Source: Brevundimonas sp.
GTDB taxonomy: Bacteria > Pseudomonadota > Alphaproteobacteria > Caulobacterales > Caulobacteraceae
DNA: 52,036 nt
NCBI RefSeq assembly: GCF_030656255.1
Contig: NZ_JAUSOE010000012.1
Location: 1 to 52,036, forward strand
Reading direction: 5' to 3'
Shown here: positions 1-8,266 of the stretch, in pieces
How positions within the stretch are numbered: position 1 is the stretch's first letter
How the letters are laid out: every line of letters starts with the position of its first letter
Notes under the pieces: generated by a model
What the model was told of the DNA's origin: nothing
The model's input: the letters and a program-made list of their open reading frames with translations, nothing else
Databases searched by the model: none
Translations under genes and position numbers: made by a program

Positions 1-801
1 GCCGTCCAGCGAGACGTAGGCGAGGTCCCACTTGGAGGCTTCGATTTCCTTGGCGTCTTCTTCGGTCTCGTCGCGCAGGGCGCGCATGTCTTCGTGGCGG
101 AACAGGGCGTTGCCGTCGAAGCTGACCTTGGCGTCTAGGACGCGCAGGTGGCCGTTCTCCATGACGATCAGCGGGTTCACCTCCAGCATGTCCATGTCCT
201 TCTCGACGAAGGCCTTGTACAGCGCCGGGAACAGCGACTTGCCGTCTTCGGCTGCATCGCCCGTCAGGCCGTAAGCGGCGTTGATGGCGGCGACGTCGGC
301 GTCGGTGACGCCCGTGGCGGGGTCGATGACGATGGTCTGGATCTTCTCGGGCGTGTCATGGGCGACGGCCTCGATGTCCATGCCGCCCTCGGTCGAGACG
401 ACGAAGGCCACGCGGCCGTACTGACGGTCGACCAGCAGCGAGCAATACAGTTCGCGGTCGATGTCGGCGCCGTCCTCGATATAGAGGCGGTTGACCTGCT
501 TGCCGGCGTCGCCGGTCTGGGCGGTCACCAGGGTGTTGCCCAGCATGTCCTTGGCGTTCTTGACCACGTCCTCGATCGAGAAGGCAAGGCGCACGCCGCC
601 CTTGGCGTCGGCCGGCAGTTCCTTAAACTTGCCCTTGCCGCGTCCACCGGCGTGGATTTGCGACTTCACGACATAGAGCGGGCCAGGCAGTTGCTTGGCG
701 GCGGCTTCGGCCTGATCGGCCGAGGTGATGGGCACGCCCTCGGCGACCGGAGCGCCAAAGCCTTTGAGGACCTGCTTGGCCTGATATTCGTGGATGTTCA
801 T
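1..801 (-). CDS. sucC: Succinyl-CoA ligase (ADP-forming) beta subunit, N-terminal part
   Basis: This TCA-cycle enzyme converts succinyl-CoA to succinate with ATP or GTP formation; the beta subunit carries the ATP-grasp nucleotide domain and pairs with SucD in the cytoplasm. The minus strand reads open from an ATG at 801 to the window edge (267 codons of a usual ~390-400). It opens with [16 protein letters not shown], typical of the family, followed by the ATP-grasp segment [10 protein letters not shown] (about residues 50-60) and, near residue 205, MLEVNPLIV, the conserved metal-binding stretch. The C-terminal CoA-ligase domain and sucD would lie beyond position 1. In many alphaproteobacteria mdh precedes sucC; here the upstream gene is an MFS transporter. 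Identity is very sure. Confidence 0.96.
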   Translation of the reverse strand, partial: MNIHEYQAKQVLKGFGAPVAEGVPITSADQAEAAAKQLPGPLYVVKSQIHAGGRGKGKFKELPADAKGGVRLAFSIEDVVKNAKDMLGNTLVTAQTGDAGKQVNRLYIEDGADIDRELYCSLLVDRQYGRVAFVVSTEGGMDIEAVAHDTPEKIQTIVIDPATGVTDADVAAINAAYGLTGDAAEDGKSLFPALYKAFVEKDMDMLEVNPLIVMENGHLRVLDAKVSFDGNALFRHEDMRALRDETEEDAKEIEASKWDLAYVSLDG

Positions 802-833
802 GGAAACCGCCGCAATCTTCGCTGGGGAGAGTT

Positions 834-853
834 GCGGGGCTTATAAGCCCCGC
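834..853. terminator. Perfect 20-bp palindrome between the MFS gene and sucC
   Basis: A perfect inverted repeat with 10-nt arms (GCGGGGCTTA and its complement) and no separate loop lies downstream of the MFS stop and 33 nt before the sucC start. No clear T-tract follows on either strand. It could end MFS transcription, form a hairpin in the sucC leader, or bind a dimeric protein. Seen in the sequence; the role is inferred. Confidence 0.45.
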
Positions 854-886
854 TCCTTCGCGGGTGCAACCGTCCACAGCCTGCCT

Positions 887-2407
887 TTAGTCGACCCAGT
901 CCTTCTTGAGGGTGCGCGAGGCCCCGATCAGCAGGATCGCCGCCAGCACATAGAAGCCCATGCCGGTGTAGATCGCCCACCTCAGGCTCTCCTCTCCGAA
1001 GCGGGGCGCCAGCAGGTCGCTCATCCAGCCGAAATAGTAGAAGCCGACCGCGATCCCGAGCAGATTGTTCAGCAGCAGGAACAGGGCCGAGGCGGTCGAA
1101 CGCATGGCCGCCGGCGCCAGATGCTGGACCGCCGCCGTGATCGGCCCCAGCCAGGCCAGGTTCAGGCCCGTCGGCAGCAGGAAGATCAGGAAGGCCAGGA
1201 CCAGTTGCTGGGTATTGCTGCCGCCGCCCGGCAGGACCAGGCCGATCAGCCACGGCGAGTTCATCGCCAGGATGAAACAGGGCGCTGAGATCAGGAAGGC
1301 GACGGCCGGGGTCAGGGGATAGGCGCCCTTGCCCTTCTTCGACAGTTTGTCGGCGATGGCGCCGCCCAGCCAGATGCCGAGAATGCCGCCGATCAGGGCG
1401 ATGCCGGAATAGTACCAGCTGGTCTCGCGCAGGGTCAGATCGAAGCTGCGCATGAAGAACAGCGGCAACCAGCCCGCGACGCCATAGCCGCACACCGAAG
1501 ACGAGGCCGCGCCTAGACCCAGCAGCCAGAAGCTGGGCTTCTTGATCACCACCGAGGCGGTGCGCCGCGCCACCATCAGCGACACCCCGATCACCCCGGC
1601 CAGCAGACCGCCGAAGGCCAGAACCAGCGGACTGCCCAGGGACACGCCCAACAGCCAGTTCGCCGCCGCCAGGATCAGCAGCCCGGCGCCCAGCCCCAGC
1701 ATGACCTGGGCCGCGATCTTGCCCGCCCGGTCGGTGCCGACCGGCGCCGCCGCCAGGGCCGCGACCTGGGCCTCGGTCTTGACCGCATCGGTCCCGCCGC
1801 GCTTGGGATCCTTCACCGTCAGCCGCAGCAGGGGCGCGACCAGCACGCCCAGCAGGCCGACGACGATAAAGGCGGTCCGCCAGCCATAGGTCGCCGCCAG
1901 CAGCCCCCCGACCAGGGTGCCCGCCGCCATGCCCAGTGGAATTCCGAAGGCGAAGGCCGCAAGCGCCCGCGCCCGCTGATGCGGCGGGAAATAGTCGGCG
2001 ATCAGCGAATAGGCCGGGGCCACCCCGCCCGCCGCCCCGTCGCGCACCCCCAAACGGCACTGGAACAGCTGGCCGAACGACCCCGCCATGCCGCACAGGG
2101 CCGTAAAGCCCGACCAGACCGCCAGGGCCCCGGTCATGATCCACACGCGGCTGAACCGGTCGGCCAGCCAGGCCAGGGGAATGGCCAGGGTCGAATAGAC
2201 CGAGGCGAAGGCGATGCCGCCCAACAGGCCGAACTGGCTGTCGGACATGCCGAATTCTTCCTTCAGCGGCGCGGCCAGAATGCCGATGATCTGCCGATCC
2301 AGGAAGTTCAGCATGTAGATCAGGATCAGCACCGCCAGCACATAGAAGCGGTAGCCCGGTCGGTGCGGCGCGGGCGCCTGCCCGTCCGTCAGCGTGTCGG
2401 TCGTCAT
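887..2407 (-). CDS. MFS transporter, spinster-like
   Basis: A 506-residue inner-membrane major facilitator superfamily transporter. TM1 starts near residue 20 (YRFYVLAVLILIYMLNFLDR). The loop after TM2 has LADRFSRVWI, the MFS motif-A region, and a second motif-like GGAIADKLSKKGKG marks the start of the C-terminal half. A soluble stretch near residues 195-230 separates the halves. The NFLDRQIIGILAAPLKEEF start is typical of spinster-like sequences, whose bacterial substrates are mostly unknown. It lies downstream of a TonB-dependent receptor on the same strand, but a terminator-like hairpin sits between them, so it may have its own promoter. The likely job is to move what the receptor brings into the periplasm, or to export a product. 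The start ATG has a GAGGG stretch about 9 nt upstream. The family is sure, the substrate unknown. Confidence 0.9.
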   Translation of the reverse strand: MTTDTLTDGQAPAPHRPGYRFYVLAVLILIYMLNFLDRQIIGILAAPLKEEFGMSDSQFGLLGGIAFASVYSTLAIPLAWLADRFSRVWIMTGALAVWSGFTALCGMAGSFGQLFQCRLGVRDGAAGGVAPAYSLIADYFPPHQRARALAAFAFGIPLGMAAGTLVGGLLAATYGWRTAFIVVGLLGVLVAPLLRLTVKDPKRGGTDAVKTEAQVAALAAAPVGTDRAGKIAAQVMLGLGAGLLILAAANWLLGVSLGSPLVLAFGGLLAGVIGVSLMVARRTASVVIKKPSFWLLGLGAASSSVCGYGVAGWLPLFFMRSFDLTLRETSWYYSGIALIGGILGIWLGGAIADKLSKKGKGAYPLTPAVAFLISAPCFILAMNSPWLIGLVLPGGGSNTQQLVLAFLIFLLPTGLNLAWLGPITAAVQHLAPAAMRSTASALFLLLNNLLGIAVGFYYFGWMSDLLAPRFGEESLRWAIYTGMGFYVLAAILLIGASRTLKKDWVD

Positions 2408-2469
2408 CGGCGTTTCCCTCGGCGTATTTTTCTTGTTGGGGCGAGCCTAGCCGCAAGTCCCATTTCTGC

Positions 2470-2504
2470 AAAGCAAAGGGCGGCGGCCCTGGGACCGCCG
2501 CCCT
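2470..2504 (-). terminator. Rho-independent terminator after the TonB receptor gene
   Basis: Perfect 10-bp stem (arms 2477-2486 and 2495-2504) with an 8-nt loop. On the minus strand it is followed by a T-rich TTTGCTTTG. It sits 23 nt past the stop of the receptor gene and before the MFS start. Confidence 0.8.
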
Positions 2505-2526
2505 CTGTCAGGCGTTTTATCGGCGA

Positions 2527-4752
2527 TCAGAACCGGTAGGTCAGGCGCGCCGAATAGGTGGTCGGCGGGCCGTAAAAGGCGCTGATCGAGTTGTTGTAGG
2601 TCGCGCCCGGGAAGCTGTAGCCCCCGACCTTGTAGCGGACATCGGTCAGGTTGCGGCCGAACAGTCCAACCTCCCACTGTTTGCTGGGCGCGATCCAGAC
2701 CACGCTGGCGTCGGCCAGCACATAGCCGTCCTGGTCCAGAATGGGGTCCGGCGTGTCGAACAGGTGGTAGTCCGACCGGTACGACAGCGACGGCGTCACC
2801 CGGATCTCCCCGCCCAGGATGTCGCCGCGCCAGGTCATGCCGTAATAGGCCGACCATTCGGGCGAGTTCTGCGGCTCGCGGACGTCCGAGATATCGACCG
2901 GCGTGCCCGTCACCAGGGTGATGAACTCGTCGAACTCGTTCTTCAGATAGCCCAGCGAGAAGTTGGCGGTGATGTCGTCGGTCAGGAAGGCCGAGCCTTC
3001 CAGCTCGAAGCCGTAGATGGTCGAGGCGCCGGCGTTGTCGACCACCGAGGCGATGCCGACGGCCGGGGCCGTGGCTACCTGCTGGGTCGTGATCTGCTGG
3101 TCCTTGTAGTCGGAATAGAAGACCGCCGAGGCGAAATTCATCCGCCGGTCGAAGGCCGACCCCTTCAGGCCCAGCTCATAGGTTGTGACCGTCTCGGGCT
3201 GGTAGCCGTCGACCGTCTGCGGCACCAGGGCGGCGTCGCCTCGCATGTCCCAGCCGCCCGACTTGAAGCCCTGGCTGACCGAGGCGTAGCCGGTGATTTC
3301 CTCGCTGAAATCATACGAGATGCTGGCGCGCGGCGTGAACTTCTCGAAGGTGTCCGAGGCGGTGTAATTGGTCCGCGTCGCGAAGATCGGCCGGTCGGCG
3401 CCGCCGGTGTAGGGCGTCGGCGTGGCGCCCAGATAGAAGAGCCGCAGGACCGAGGCGTCCTTGTCGTCCTTGGTGTAGCGCCCGCCCAGCGAGACGTGCA
3501 GCCGGTCGGTGACGTCATAGCTGAAGTCGCCGAACACCGAGAAGGACTGGGTGTCCACCGATCCCGCCGCCGCAATGGCCAGACCCAGATTGCCCGCGAT
3601 GGTGTCGAAGGCGCCCGACGATGTGCCGTCCAGATAGAAGACGCCCGCCACGCCCGACCAGCGGTCGCCGGTGAACAGGGCCTGGAACTCCTGGGTGAAC
3701 TGTTCGTCCGAATAGATGGCCGGCACGTCCAGGGTCGGCAGGGGCGTCTGGTCGAAGTCGATGATGGTCTCGGTGTCGCCCGAGCGATAGGCGGTGATCG
3801 ACTTCAGGGTCAGCATGTCGTTGACCCGGTATTCGCCGGTTAGGGACACGCCCTCGGTGACCACCTTCTGCTCGCCGGTGATGCCGGCGTAGGTGTCGTA
3901 TTCGCTGGCCGGGGGCGTATAGCCGCCGGTGGTCGAGTTCACCTCGCGGTGGCCGTGACGGGGGCTGGAATCGTCCTCGACCCTATCCCAGGCCAGGCGG
4001 AAGAACAGGCTGTCGTTCGGCGTCCATTCGGCGCTGGCGCGATAGGCGGTGACGTCCTTGTCGTACTGGTCCTGGCCGGTGTTCAGGTTCTCGCCGTAGC
4101 CGTCGTGCTGATAGGTGGCGACCGCGCCCCCTATCGCAAAGGTGTCGCCGACGGGGACCGAGCCGGACAGCAGGAAGTTGTGCTCGTTATACGACCCGAC
4201 CTCGGCCCGCGCCGTCAGGCTGGGATCGGCGCCCAGGCGTTTGGTGACGTATTTGATCGCCCCGCCGATGGTGTTGCGGCCATACAGGGTGCCCTGCGGC
4301 CCGCGCAGCACCTCGATCCGCGAGATGTCGAAGATGTCCAGCACCGCGCCCTGCGGACGGGCCACATAGACGTCGTCGATATAGAGGCCGACGCCGGGCT
4401 CGAAGCCCCACAGCGGATCCTGCTGGCCCACGCCGCGAATGAAGCTGATCAGGGTCGAGTTGGAGCCCCGGGCGATCTGCACCGTGGCGTTCGGCGTCTG
4501 CTGCTGCAGGGCGGTGATATTGGTCGCGCCTGTCTGTTCAAGGCGCTCGGCGCTGTGGGCCGAGACCGCGACCGGCACGTCCTTCAGCTGTTCGTCGCGC
4601 CGACGGGCGGTGACGACGATGTCCTCGACCATATTGGCCTGGTCGGCGTTGGCCGCCTGAGCCGCCGCCTCGGCGTCCTGAGCCGTGGAGGCCCCCGCCA
4701 GCACGCCCCAAGCCGCGCCGGCCAGCAGCGCGCACTTCACATGATGTCTCAT
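2527..4752 (-). CDS. TonB-dependent outer-membrane receptor
   Basis: A 741-residue outer-membrane active transporter of the CirA/FhuA-like class. A signal peptide (about residues 1-24, cleaving after GASTAQ) is followed by the TonB-box-like segment VEDIVVTARRR near residue 42. The plug domain spans about 55-170, with FIRGVGQQDPLWGFEPGVGL, YIDDVYVARPQG and IEVLRGPQGTLYGRN. The rest is beta-barrel, ending in the outer-membrane signature LTYRF. The plug type is common in sphingomonads and Caulobacterales, where substrates include siderophores, cobalamin, aromatics and oligosaccharides; the sequence does not show which applies. The ATG at 4752 has GGGGTAGG upstream. It is divergent from a TetR regulator (4944-5699), which probably controls it. 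Confidence 0.94.
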   Translation of the reverse strand: MRHHVKCALLAGAAWGVLAGASTAQDAEAAAQAANADQANMVEDIVVTARRRDEQLKDVPVAVSAHSAERLEQTGATNITALQQQTPNATVQIARGSNSTLISFIRGVGQQDPLWGFEPGVGLYIDDVYVARPQGAVLDIFDISRIEVLRGPQGTLYGRNTIGGAIKYVTKRLGADPSLTARAEVGSYNEHNFLLSGSVPVGDTFAIGGAVATYQHDGYGENLNTGQDQYDKDVTAYRASAEWTPNDSLFFRLAWDRVEDDSSPRHGHREVNSTTGGYTPPASEYDTYAGITGEQKVVTEGVSLTGEYRVNDMLTLKSITAYRSGDTETIIDFDQTPLPTLDVPAIYSDEQFTQEFQALFTGDRWSGVAGVFYLDGTSSGAFDTIAGNLGLAIAAAGSVDTQSFSVFGDFSYDVTDRLHVSLGGRYTKDDKDASVLRLFYLGATPTPYTGGADRPIFATRTNYTASDTFEKFTPRASISYDFSEEITGYASVSQGFKSGGWDMRGDAALVPQTVDGYQPETVTTYELGLKGSAFDRRMNFASAVFYSDYKDQQITTQQVATAPAVGIASVVDNAGASTIYGFELEGSAFLTDDITANFSLGYLKNEFDEFITLVTGTPVDISDVREPQNSPEWSAYYGMTWRGDILGGEIRVTPSLSYRSDYHLFDTPDPILDQDGYVLADASVVWIAPSKQWEVGLFGRNLTDVRYKVGGYSFPGATYNNSISAFYGPPTTYSARLTYRF

Positions 4753-4785
4753 GATCCTACCCCTTCGGTTGTCGTTTCCAGCCCG

Positions 4786-4809
4786 TTGACGCTTTTATTC
4801 AGCGTTCAA
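4786..4809. promoter_or_regulatory. Candidate TetR operator between divergent genes
   Basis: In the 191-bp gap between the receptor and tetR starts there is an imperfect inverted repeat, TTGACGC...GCGTTCAA, spaced by 9 nt. A further AACGTT-centred sequence lies about 40 nt to the right. Placement and symmetry suit an operator for the adjacent TetR protein. No footprint-type consensus is available, so this is inference. Confidence 0.35.
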
Positions 4810-4943
4810 TGATTTTCCTGAACCTGACCCGGTTTACGCTGTCTGTCAAACGTTCACCGTTCCCTTGCGTCATCGCGCCATCCCGTCGGACGGGCGAGGC
4901 GGCGCCGTTGCGCCGCCGAGAGCGCGCGCCTAGCGTCAGGACC

Positions 4944-5699
4944 ATGAGCAAGCTCGACGCTTCGACCGCCGCCGTCCGTCCCGTCGCCGCCGCGCGCCGC
5001 AAACTGGTTCCCGGCGCCCCTCCGGCCCGGCGCGGCCGCCCGCCCAAGGCCCAGGCCAAGGCGGCCGGCGAGACCCGCGACCTGATCCTGGACGCGGCCG
5101 AAGACCTGTTCTCCAAACACGGCTTTTACGGCGTCACCATCCGCGAGGTGGCGCGCGAGGCGGGCGTGGATACCGCACTTGTGCATTACTATTTCGGGGC
5201 CAAGCGCGACCTGTTCGACGCCGTCTTCCTGCGCCGGGCCGAGGTCTGGAACGACGATCGCGTCGCCGCCATCGACCGTTACGCCGAGGCCGCCGGGGCC
5301 GACATGACGCTGGAGGGCCTGCTCGAGGCCTTCCTGCGGCCCCCGTTCGAATGGTCGCTGAAGGGCGGGCCGGGCTGGAAACACTATGCCGCCCTGGTGG
5401 CCCAGACCAACGCCAATCCCACCTTCGGGGGCGAGACCATGGCCCGCTATTTCGACCCGTCCATCCGCCGGCTGATCGAACTGATCGCCGTGGTCCTGCC
5501 GGACGCCAGCGAGGTGGATCTGTACTGGGGCTATCACAACCTGTCGGGCGCCCTGACCCTGACCCTGGGCGAGACCGGCCGTCTGGACCGGCTGTCGGGC
5601 GGCCTGGCCCGGTCCGGGGATCTGGAGACGGCCGGCGACTATATGGTCCGGTTCGCGGCGGCGGGCTTCCGCGCCGTCGTCGGCATGTCGCCCCGCTAG
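4944..5699 (+). CDS. TetR/AcrR family transcriptional regulator
   Basis: A 251-residue DNA-binding regulator. After a basic, Pro/Ala-rich leader (ARRGRPPKAQAK) comes the TetR helix-turn-helix: LILDAAEDLFSKHGFYGVTI, then REVAREAGVDTALVHYYFGA, then KRDLF (about residues 50-98). The remainder is a helical ligand-binding and dimerisation domain, about 150 residues, without a recognised ligand signature. The ATG at 4944 (MSKLDAS) was chosen over an upstream in-frame start at 4809 because the extra 45 residues are low-complexity and would cover the promoter. It is divergent from a TonB receptor gene and probably represses it until an effector binds. Its stop overlaps the stop of the convergent DUF2306-type gene by a few bases. 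Confidence 0.92.
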   Translation: MSKLDASTAAVRPVAAARRKLVPGAPPARRGRPPKAQAKAAGETRDLILDAAEDLFSKHGFYGVTIREVAREAGVDTALVHYYFGAKRDLFDAVFLRRAEVWNDDRVAAIDRYAEAAGADMTLEGLLEAFLRPPFEWSLKGGPGWKHYAALVAQTNANPTFGGETMARYFDPSIRRLIELIAVVLPDASEVDLYWGYHNLSGALTLTLGETGRLDRLSGGLARSGDLETAGDYMVRFAAAGFRAVVGMSPR

Positions 5700-6389
5700 C
5701 TGAAGAAGACCGCCCACATCAGCCGCCCGGGCAGGAAGGTGAACAGGCCGGCGACGATCAGCCCGCCCACGAACATGCCCGTCATCGCCCGCCGGTGCGT
5801 CTGCACCCGATGGCGCCGCGCGGCGTAGACCGCCATGGGCAGACCCACCATGGTCCAGCCGCTGAGCAGATGGATCAGCGACAGGCCCGCCGGGCCGCCC
5901 GGATTGATTTCATGGATGAAGAAGGAGCTGACCGCCGTCGTCCCCATGGCCAGCACCCATGTCCAGCCCAGCGCCCGGTGCAGCCGCGTTCCCTTGATCC
6001 CCGCCAGCAGCACGATGCCGACGGCCAGGGCCGTCAGGGCCGCCGCCACATGGATCTGGATCGCGGTCGGGGCCGCCGCCAGCAGGCTGAAGTCAGGCGC
6101 GCGCAGATTGAATCCCAGCAAGGCGACCCGCCCCCCGTCCGCCGCCAGATAGGCGACAAGGGGAACGCCCAGCAAAACCAGGGCGACGATGGACGGGCGA
6201 AACGGGCGTGACGGGCGTGACGAAACAAGGGCAACCTCCGGCGATCTGTCTCGCCGCTTCTGACCCACGGCGCGCGGTCGCGCCTCTCGTCCTGCGTCAA
6301 CGACCACCTCGGCTTCGCGAACGGACACCCCTTCCTCAGCAAGGGAAATCGTGATTTCAGACAGGCGTCCTTCCTTGAAAGCCGCCATG
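5696..6389 (-). CDS. DUF2306-type integral membrane protein (start uncertain)
   Basis: The C-terminal ~170 residues form four or so membrane helices with the spacing of the DUF2306 family: AAPTAIQIHVAAALTALAVG, then KGTRLHRALGWTWVLAMGTT, SSFFIHEINPGGPAGLSLIH, and HRRAMTGMFVGGLIVAGLFT near the end. The Arg-His pairs at helix ends (LHRALGW, THRRAM) are characteristic. Function in the family is unknown. The start is unclear. The ATG at 6389 would overlap the ATG of the divergent LytTR gene, and residues before the first helix look unlike protein, so translation may begin further in (in-frame GTG codons lie near 6270 and 6300). It is divergent from the LytTR gene, a pairing that suggests co-regulation. 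Confidence 0.7.
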
Positions 6390-7160
6390 ACGCCTTCCGC
6401 CGCCGACAGTCGCCGAATCTTCCTGCGCGGTCTGGTCGTCGCCGCCCTGGTCGGCGTTTTCCTGGCCACCACCGGCGCCTTCGGCAGCGCCAACGCCCCT
6501 TATGGTCAGCGTCTGGCCTACTGGGTTCTGGTGATGATCCTGGGCGGGCTGTGGGGCCATCTGTCCAGCCGGGTCGTGACCCGGTTCGTCGATGTGGACG
6601 ACAGGCCCTGGATGACCGTGGCCGTCATGACCGCCGTTATCACCGGCCCTCTCAGCGTCATCGTCTGGGCGGCGACGGGCCTGTTCTTCGCCCAGAAACT
6701 CTATCCTCTGGCGGCCCTGCCCCAGCTGTTCGGCCCGGTCCTGGTCGTCACCCTGGCGGTCACGACCGTCAACGTCTTCCTGGGCCGGACCCAGCCGGTC
6801 CAGACCCACGCCGCGCCCGCCTCCCCCGCCTCGGCCTCGCCGCTCCCGGTCCGCTTCCTGGACCGGCTGCCGATGAAGCTCAGGGGCGCGACCCTCCACG
6901 CCGTCCAGGCCGAGGACCATTATCTGCGCCTGCACACCGACCGGGGCTCGGACCTGATCCTGATGCGCCTGTCCGATGCGGTGGAGGAATTGGAGGGACT
7001 GGAGGGCGCCCGCACCCATCGCAGTTGGTGGGTGGCCCGCTCAGCGGTGCGCGGCGTCGAACGCGGCGACGGTCGCGCCACCCTGACCCTGGAAGGCGGC
7101 CTCAGCGCCCCCGTCAGCCGCCGCTACGCCCGCGCCCTGCGCGAGGCCGACTGGTGGTGA
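6387..7160 (+). CDS. Membrane-anchored LytTR-domain transcriptional regulator
   Basis: A 257-residue protein with about four N-terminal membrane helices (RRIFLRGLVVAALVGVFLAT; LAYWVLVMILGGLWG; MTVAVMTAVITGPLSVIVWA; LFGPVLVVTLAVTTVNVFLG). An Ala/Pro linker and a C-terminal LytTR DNA-binding domain follow (about residues 155-255: LRGATLHAVQAEDHYLRLHT, LSDAVEELEG, HRSWWVARSAV, ending APVSRRYARALREADWW). Such membrane LytTR proteins lack a receiver domain and often control an adjacent membrane gene; here the divergent DUF2306-type gene is the obvious candidate. ATG 6387 is used. A GTG at 6351 with an AAGGGA ribosome site is a real alternative and would add 12 residues. Confidence 0.85.
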   Translation: MTPSAADSRRIFLRGLVVAALVGVFLATTGAFGSANAPYGQRLAYWVLVMILGGLWGHLSSRVVTRFVDVDDRPWMTVAVMTAVITGPLSVIVWAATGLFFAQKLYPLAALPQLFGPVLVVTLAVTTVNVFLGRTQPVQTHAAPASPASASPLPVRFLDRLPMKLRGATLHAVQAEDHYLRLHTDRGSDLILMRLSDAVEELEGLEGARTHRSWWVARSAVRGVERGDGRATLTLEGGLSAPVSRRYARALREADWW

Positions 7161-7173
7161 CGGCCGGGGCCGG

Positions 7174-7629
7174 TCAGGGCGCCGGCGCGACTTTCAAGGC
7201 GGAGGCCGAGGCCGCACAGCCGCTCAGCGTGTCGTCGCCGATCTCGACCCGCGCAGTCAGCGGATAGGTGCGGTCGCTCATGCCGTCCGAACATTCGGTC
7301 GCGATCAGCACGACGTTCATCGCCGCATTCAGGTCGGTGGAGGTGGCGTAGGTGGCGACCGTCCCCTGAACCGTCGCCCCCCGGTTCGGCGCCCGCTGCG
7401 TCGGCTGGTCCATCCGGGTGTAGATCAGGGTGTCCGGCGTGATCTCCACGCTCCAGAAGGGTTCGGTCCCCAGGGCCCGCACCGGCTTGCCCAGATCGAC
7501 CCCCGCCAGAACCGGCGCGGTCTCGGGCGGCGGGGCGGCCTCGGGCGCCTTGTCGCGACGGTCGTAGCAACCGACCAGGGCCAGGCCGAGGACCGGCCCG
7601 ATCAGAAATGTGGTGCGTATGGCGCGCAT
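7174..7629 (-). CDS. COG3650-like lipoprotein
   Basis: A 151-residue predicted lipoprotein. The signal peptide ends in a lipobox (GLALVGC, Cys21), followed by a Pro/Ala-rich linker. The globular part opens with VRALGTEPFWSVEI, the hallmark of the small COG3650/HslJ-neighbour lipoproteins, then repeated beta segments and a Cys pair (ATECSDGM; LSGCAAS) that could form a disulfide. Function is unknown; related proteins are periplasmic or outer-membrane. It converges on the LytTR gene with a 13-bp gap. Confidence 0.8.
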   Translation of the reverse strand: MRAIRTTFLIGPVLGLALVGCYDRRDKAPEAAPPPETAPVLAGVDLGKPVRALGTEPFWSVEITPDTLIYTRMDQPTQRAPNRGATVQGTVATYATSTDLNAAMNVVLIATECSDGMSDRTYPLTARVEIGDDTLSGCAASASALKVAPAP

Positions 7630-7678
7630 GACGGAACCCCCTCGTTCGCCCTGCAGGTGTGGGCGGGGATGGCCTCGG

Positions 7679-8260
7679 TCAAGGGGTGTCGATTTTATCT
7701 TCTGATCCGAGCGGTGCGTTATCCTGATGAAGAAATCCGCGATGGTAGCGGCTTAGTCGAGCATAATGCGCGTCCACCGAACGCCGAAGATGCGGCGCGT
7801 CCTTCACCACGAGGATGTAGTCTACCAGCCGTTGATAATGCTCGATCTGACGAGGCAACCGGACAGCAGGATCTTTTCTGCGGTCTCGCTCTTCTATCGG
7901 CATAACGTTTAAAGTCTGCACGGGCGCGTAAGGCTCGACACGAACACCCGACACAGGGATCGAGCCGTTCATAAGGGGGCTTTGTGCATCGAAGGCGGCA
8001 AACAGAGCGGCTTCCAAAGCGTTGATCGCTTCGGTGCCCTCCGCGGGCCAAGCCCAAACCTCAGCCACTTCCCACACGTCGATCTGGCGATTGGCAATTA
8101 TGTCCGAGCGGGCTGATGTAAGATGCCTGCGTACCCTGGACCTAATCCCATCGATCGACTGGCCAATGTAGATAGGCACGCCATCAAGATCGACCAACGC
8201 ATAAACGCCGGTCTCATTTGTCAGAGTCCTTAGCGCGTTTGCTCGAAATTCCTGACTCAT
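7679..8260 (-). CDS. GIY-YIG nuclease domain protein, probable restriction endonuclease
   Basis: A 193-residue protein whose first ~95 residues are a GIY-YIG nuclease domain. The GVY...YIG core is at residues 18-33 (GVYALVDLDGVPIYIGQS), followed by basic helix residues (RSRVRRHL), the catalytic Glu in INALEAALFAAF, and PLMN, the family's terminal Asn motif. The C-terminal half matches nothing I recognise and may bind DNA. It starts 6 bp after the stop of the C5 methyltransferase on the same strand, so the two are almost surely co-transcribed. GIY-YIG type II restriction enzymes such as Eco29kI and Hpy188I are known, which makes a restriction role the best reading. The pair is less GC-rich than its neighbours, suggesting transfer. 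Confidence 0.82.
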   Translation of the reverse strand: MSQEFRANALRTLTNETGVYALVDLDGVPIYIGQSIDGIRSRVRRHLTSARSDIIANRQIDVWEVAEVWAWPAEGTEAINALEAALFAAFDAQSPLMNGSIPVSGVRVEPYAPVQTLNVMPIEERDRRKDPAVRLPRQIEHYQRLVDYILVVKDAPHLRRSVDAHYARLSRYHRGFLHQDNAPLGSEDKIDTP

Positions 8261-8266
8261 TGGCCT

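Noticed and set aside
148..846. A plus-strand open frame over the sucC region
   Set aside because: It is antisense to sucC, whose translation is unmistakable on the minus strand.
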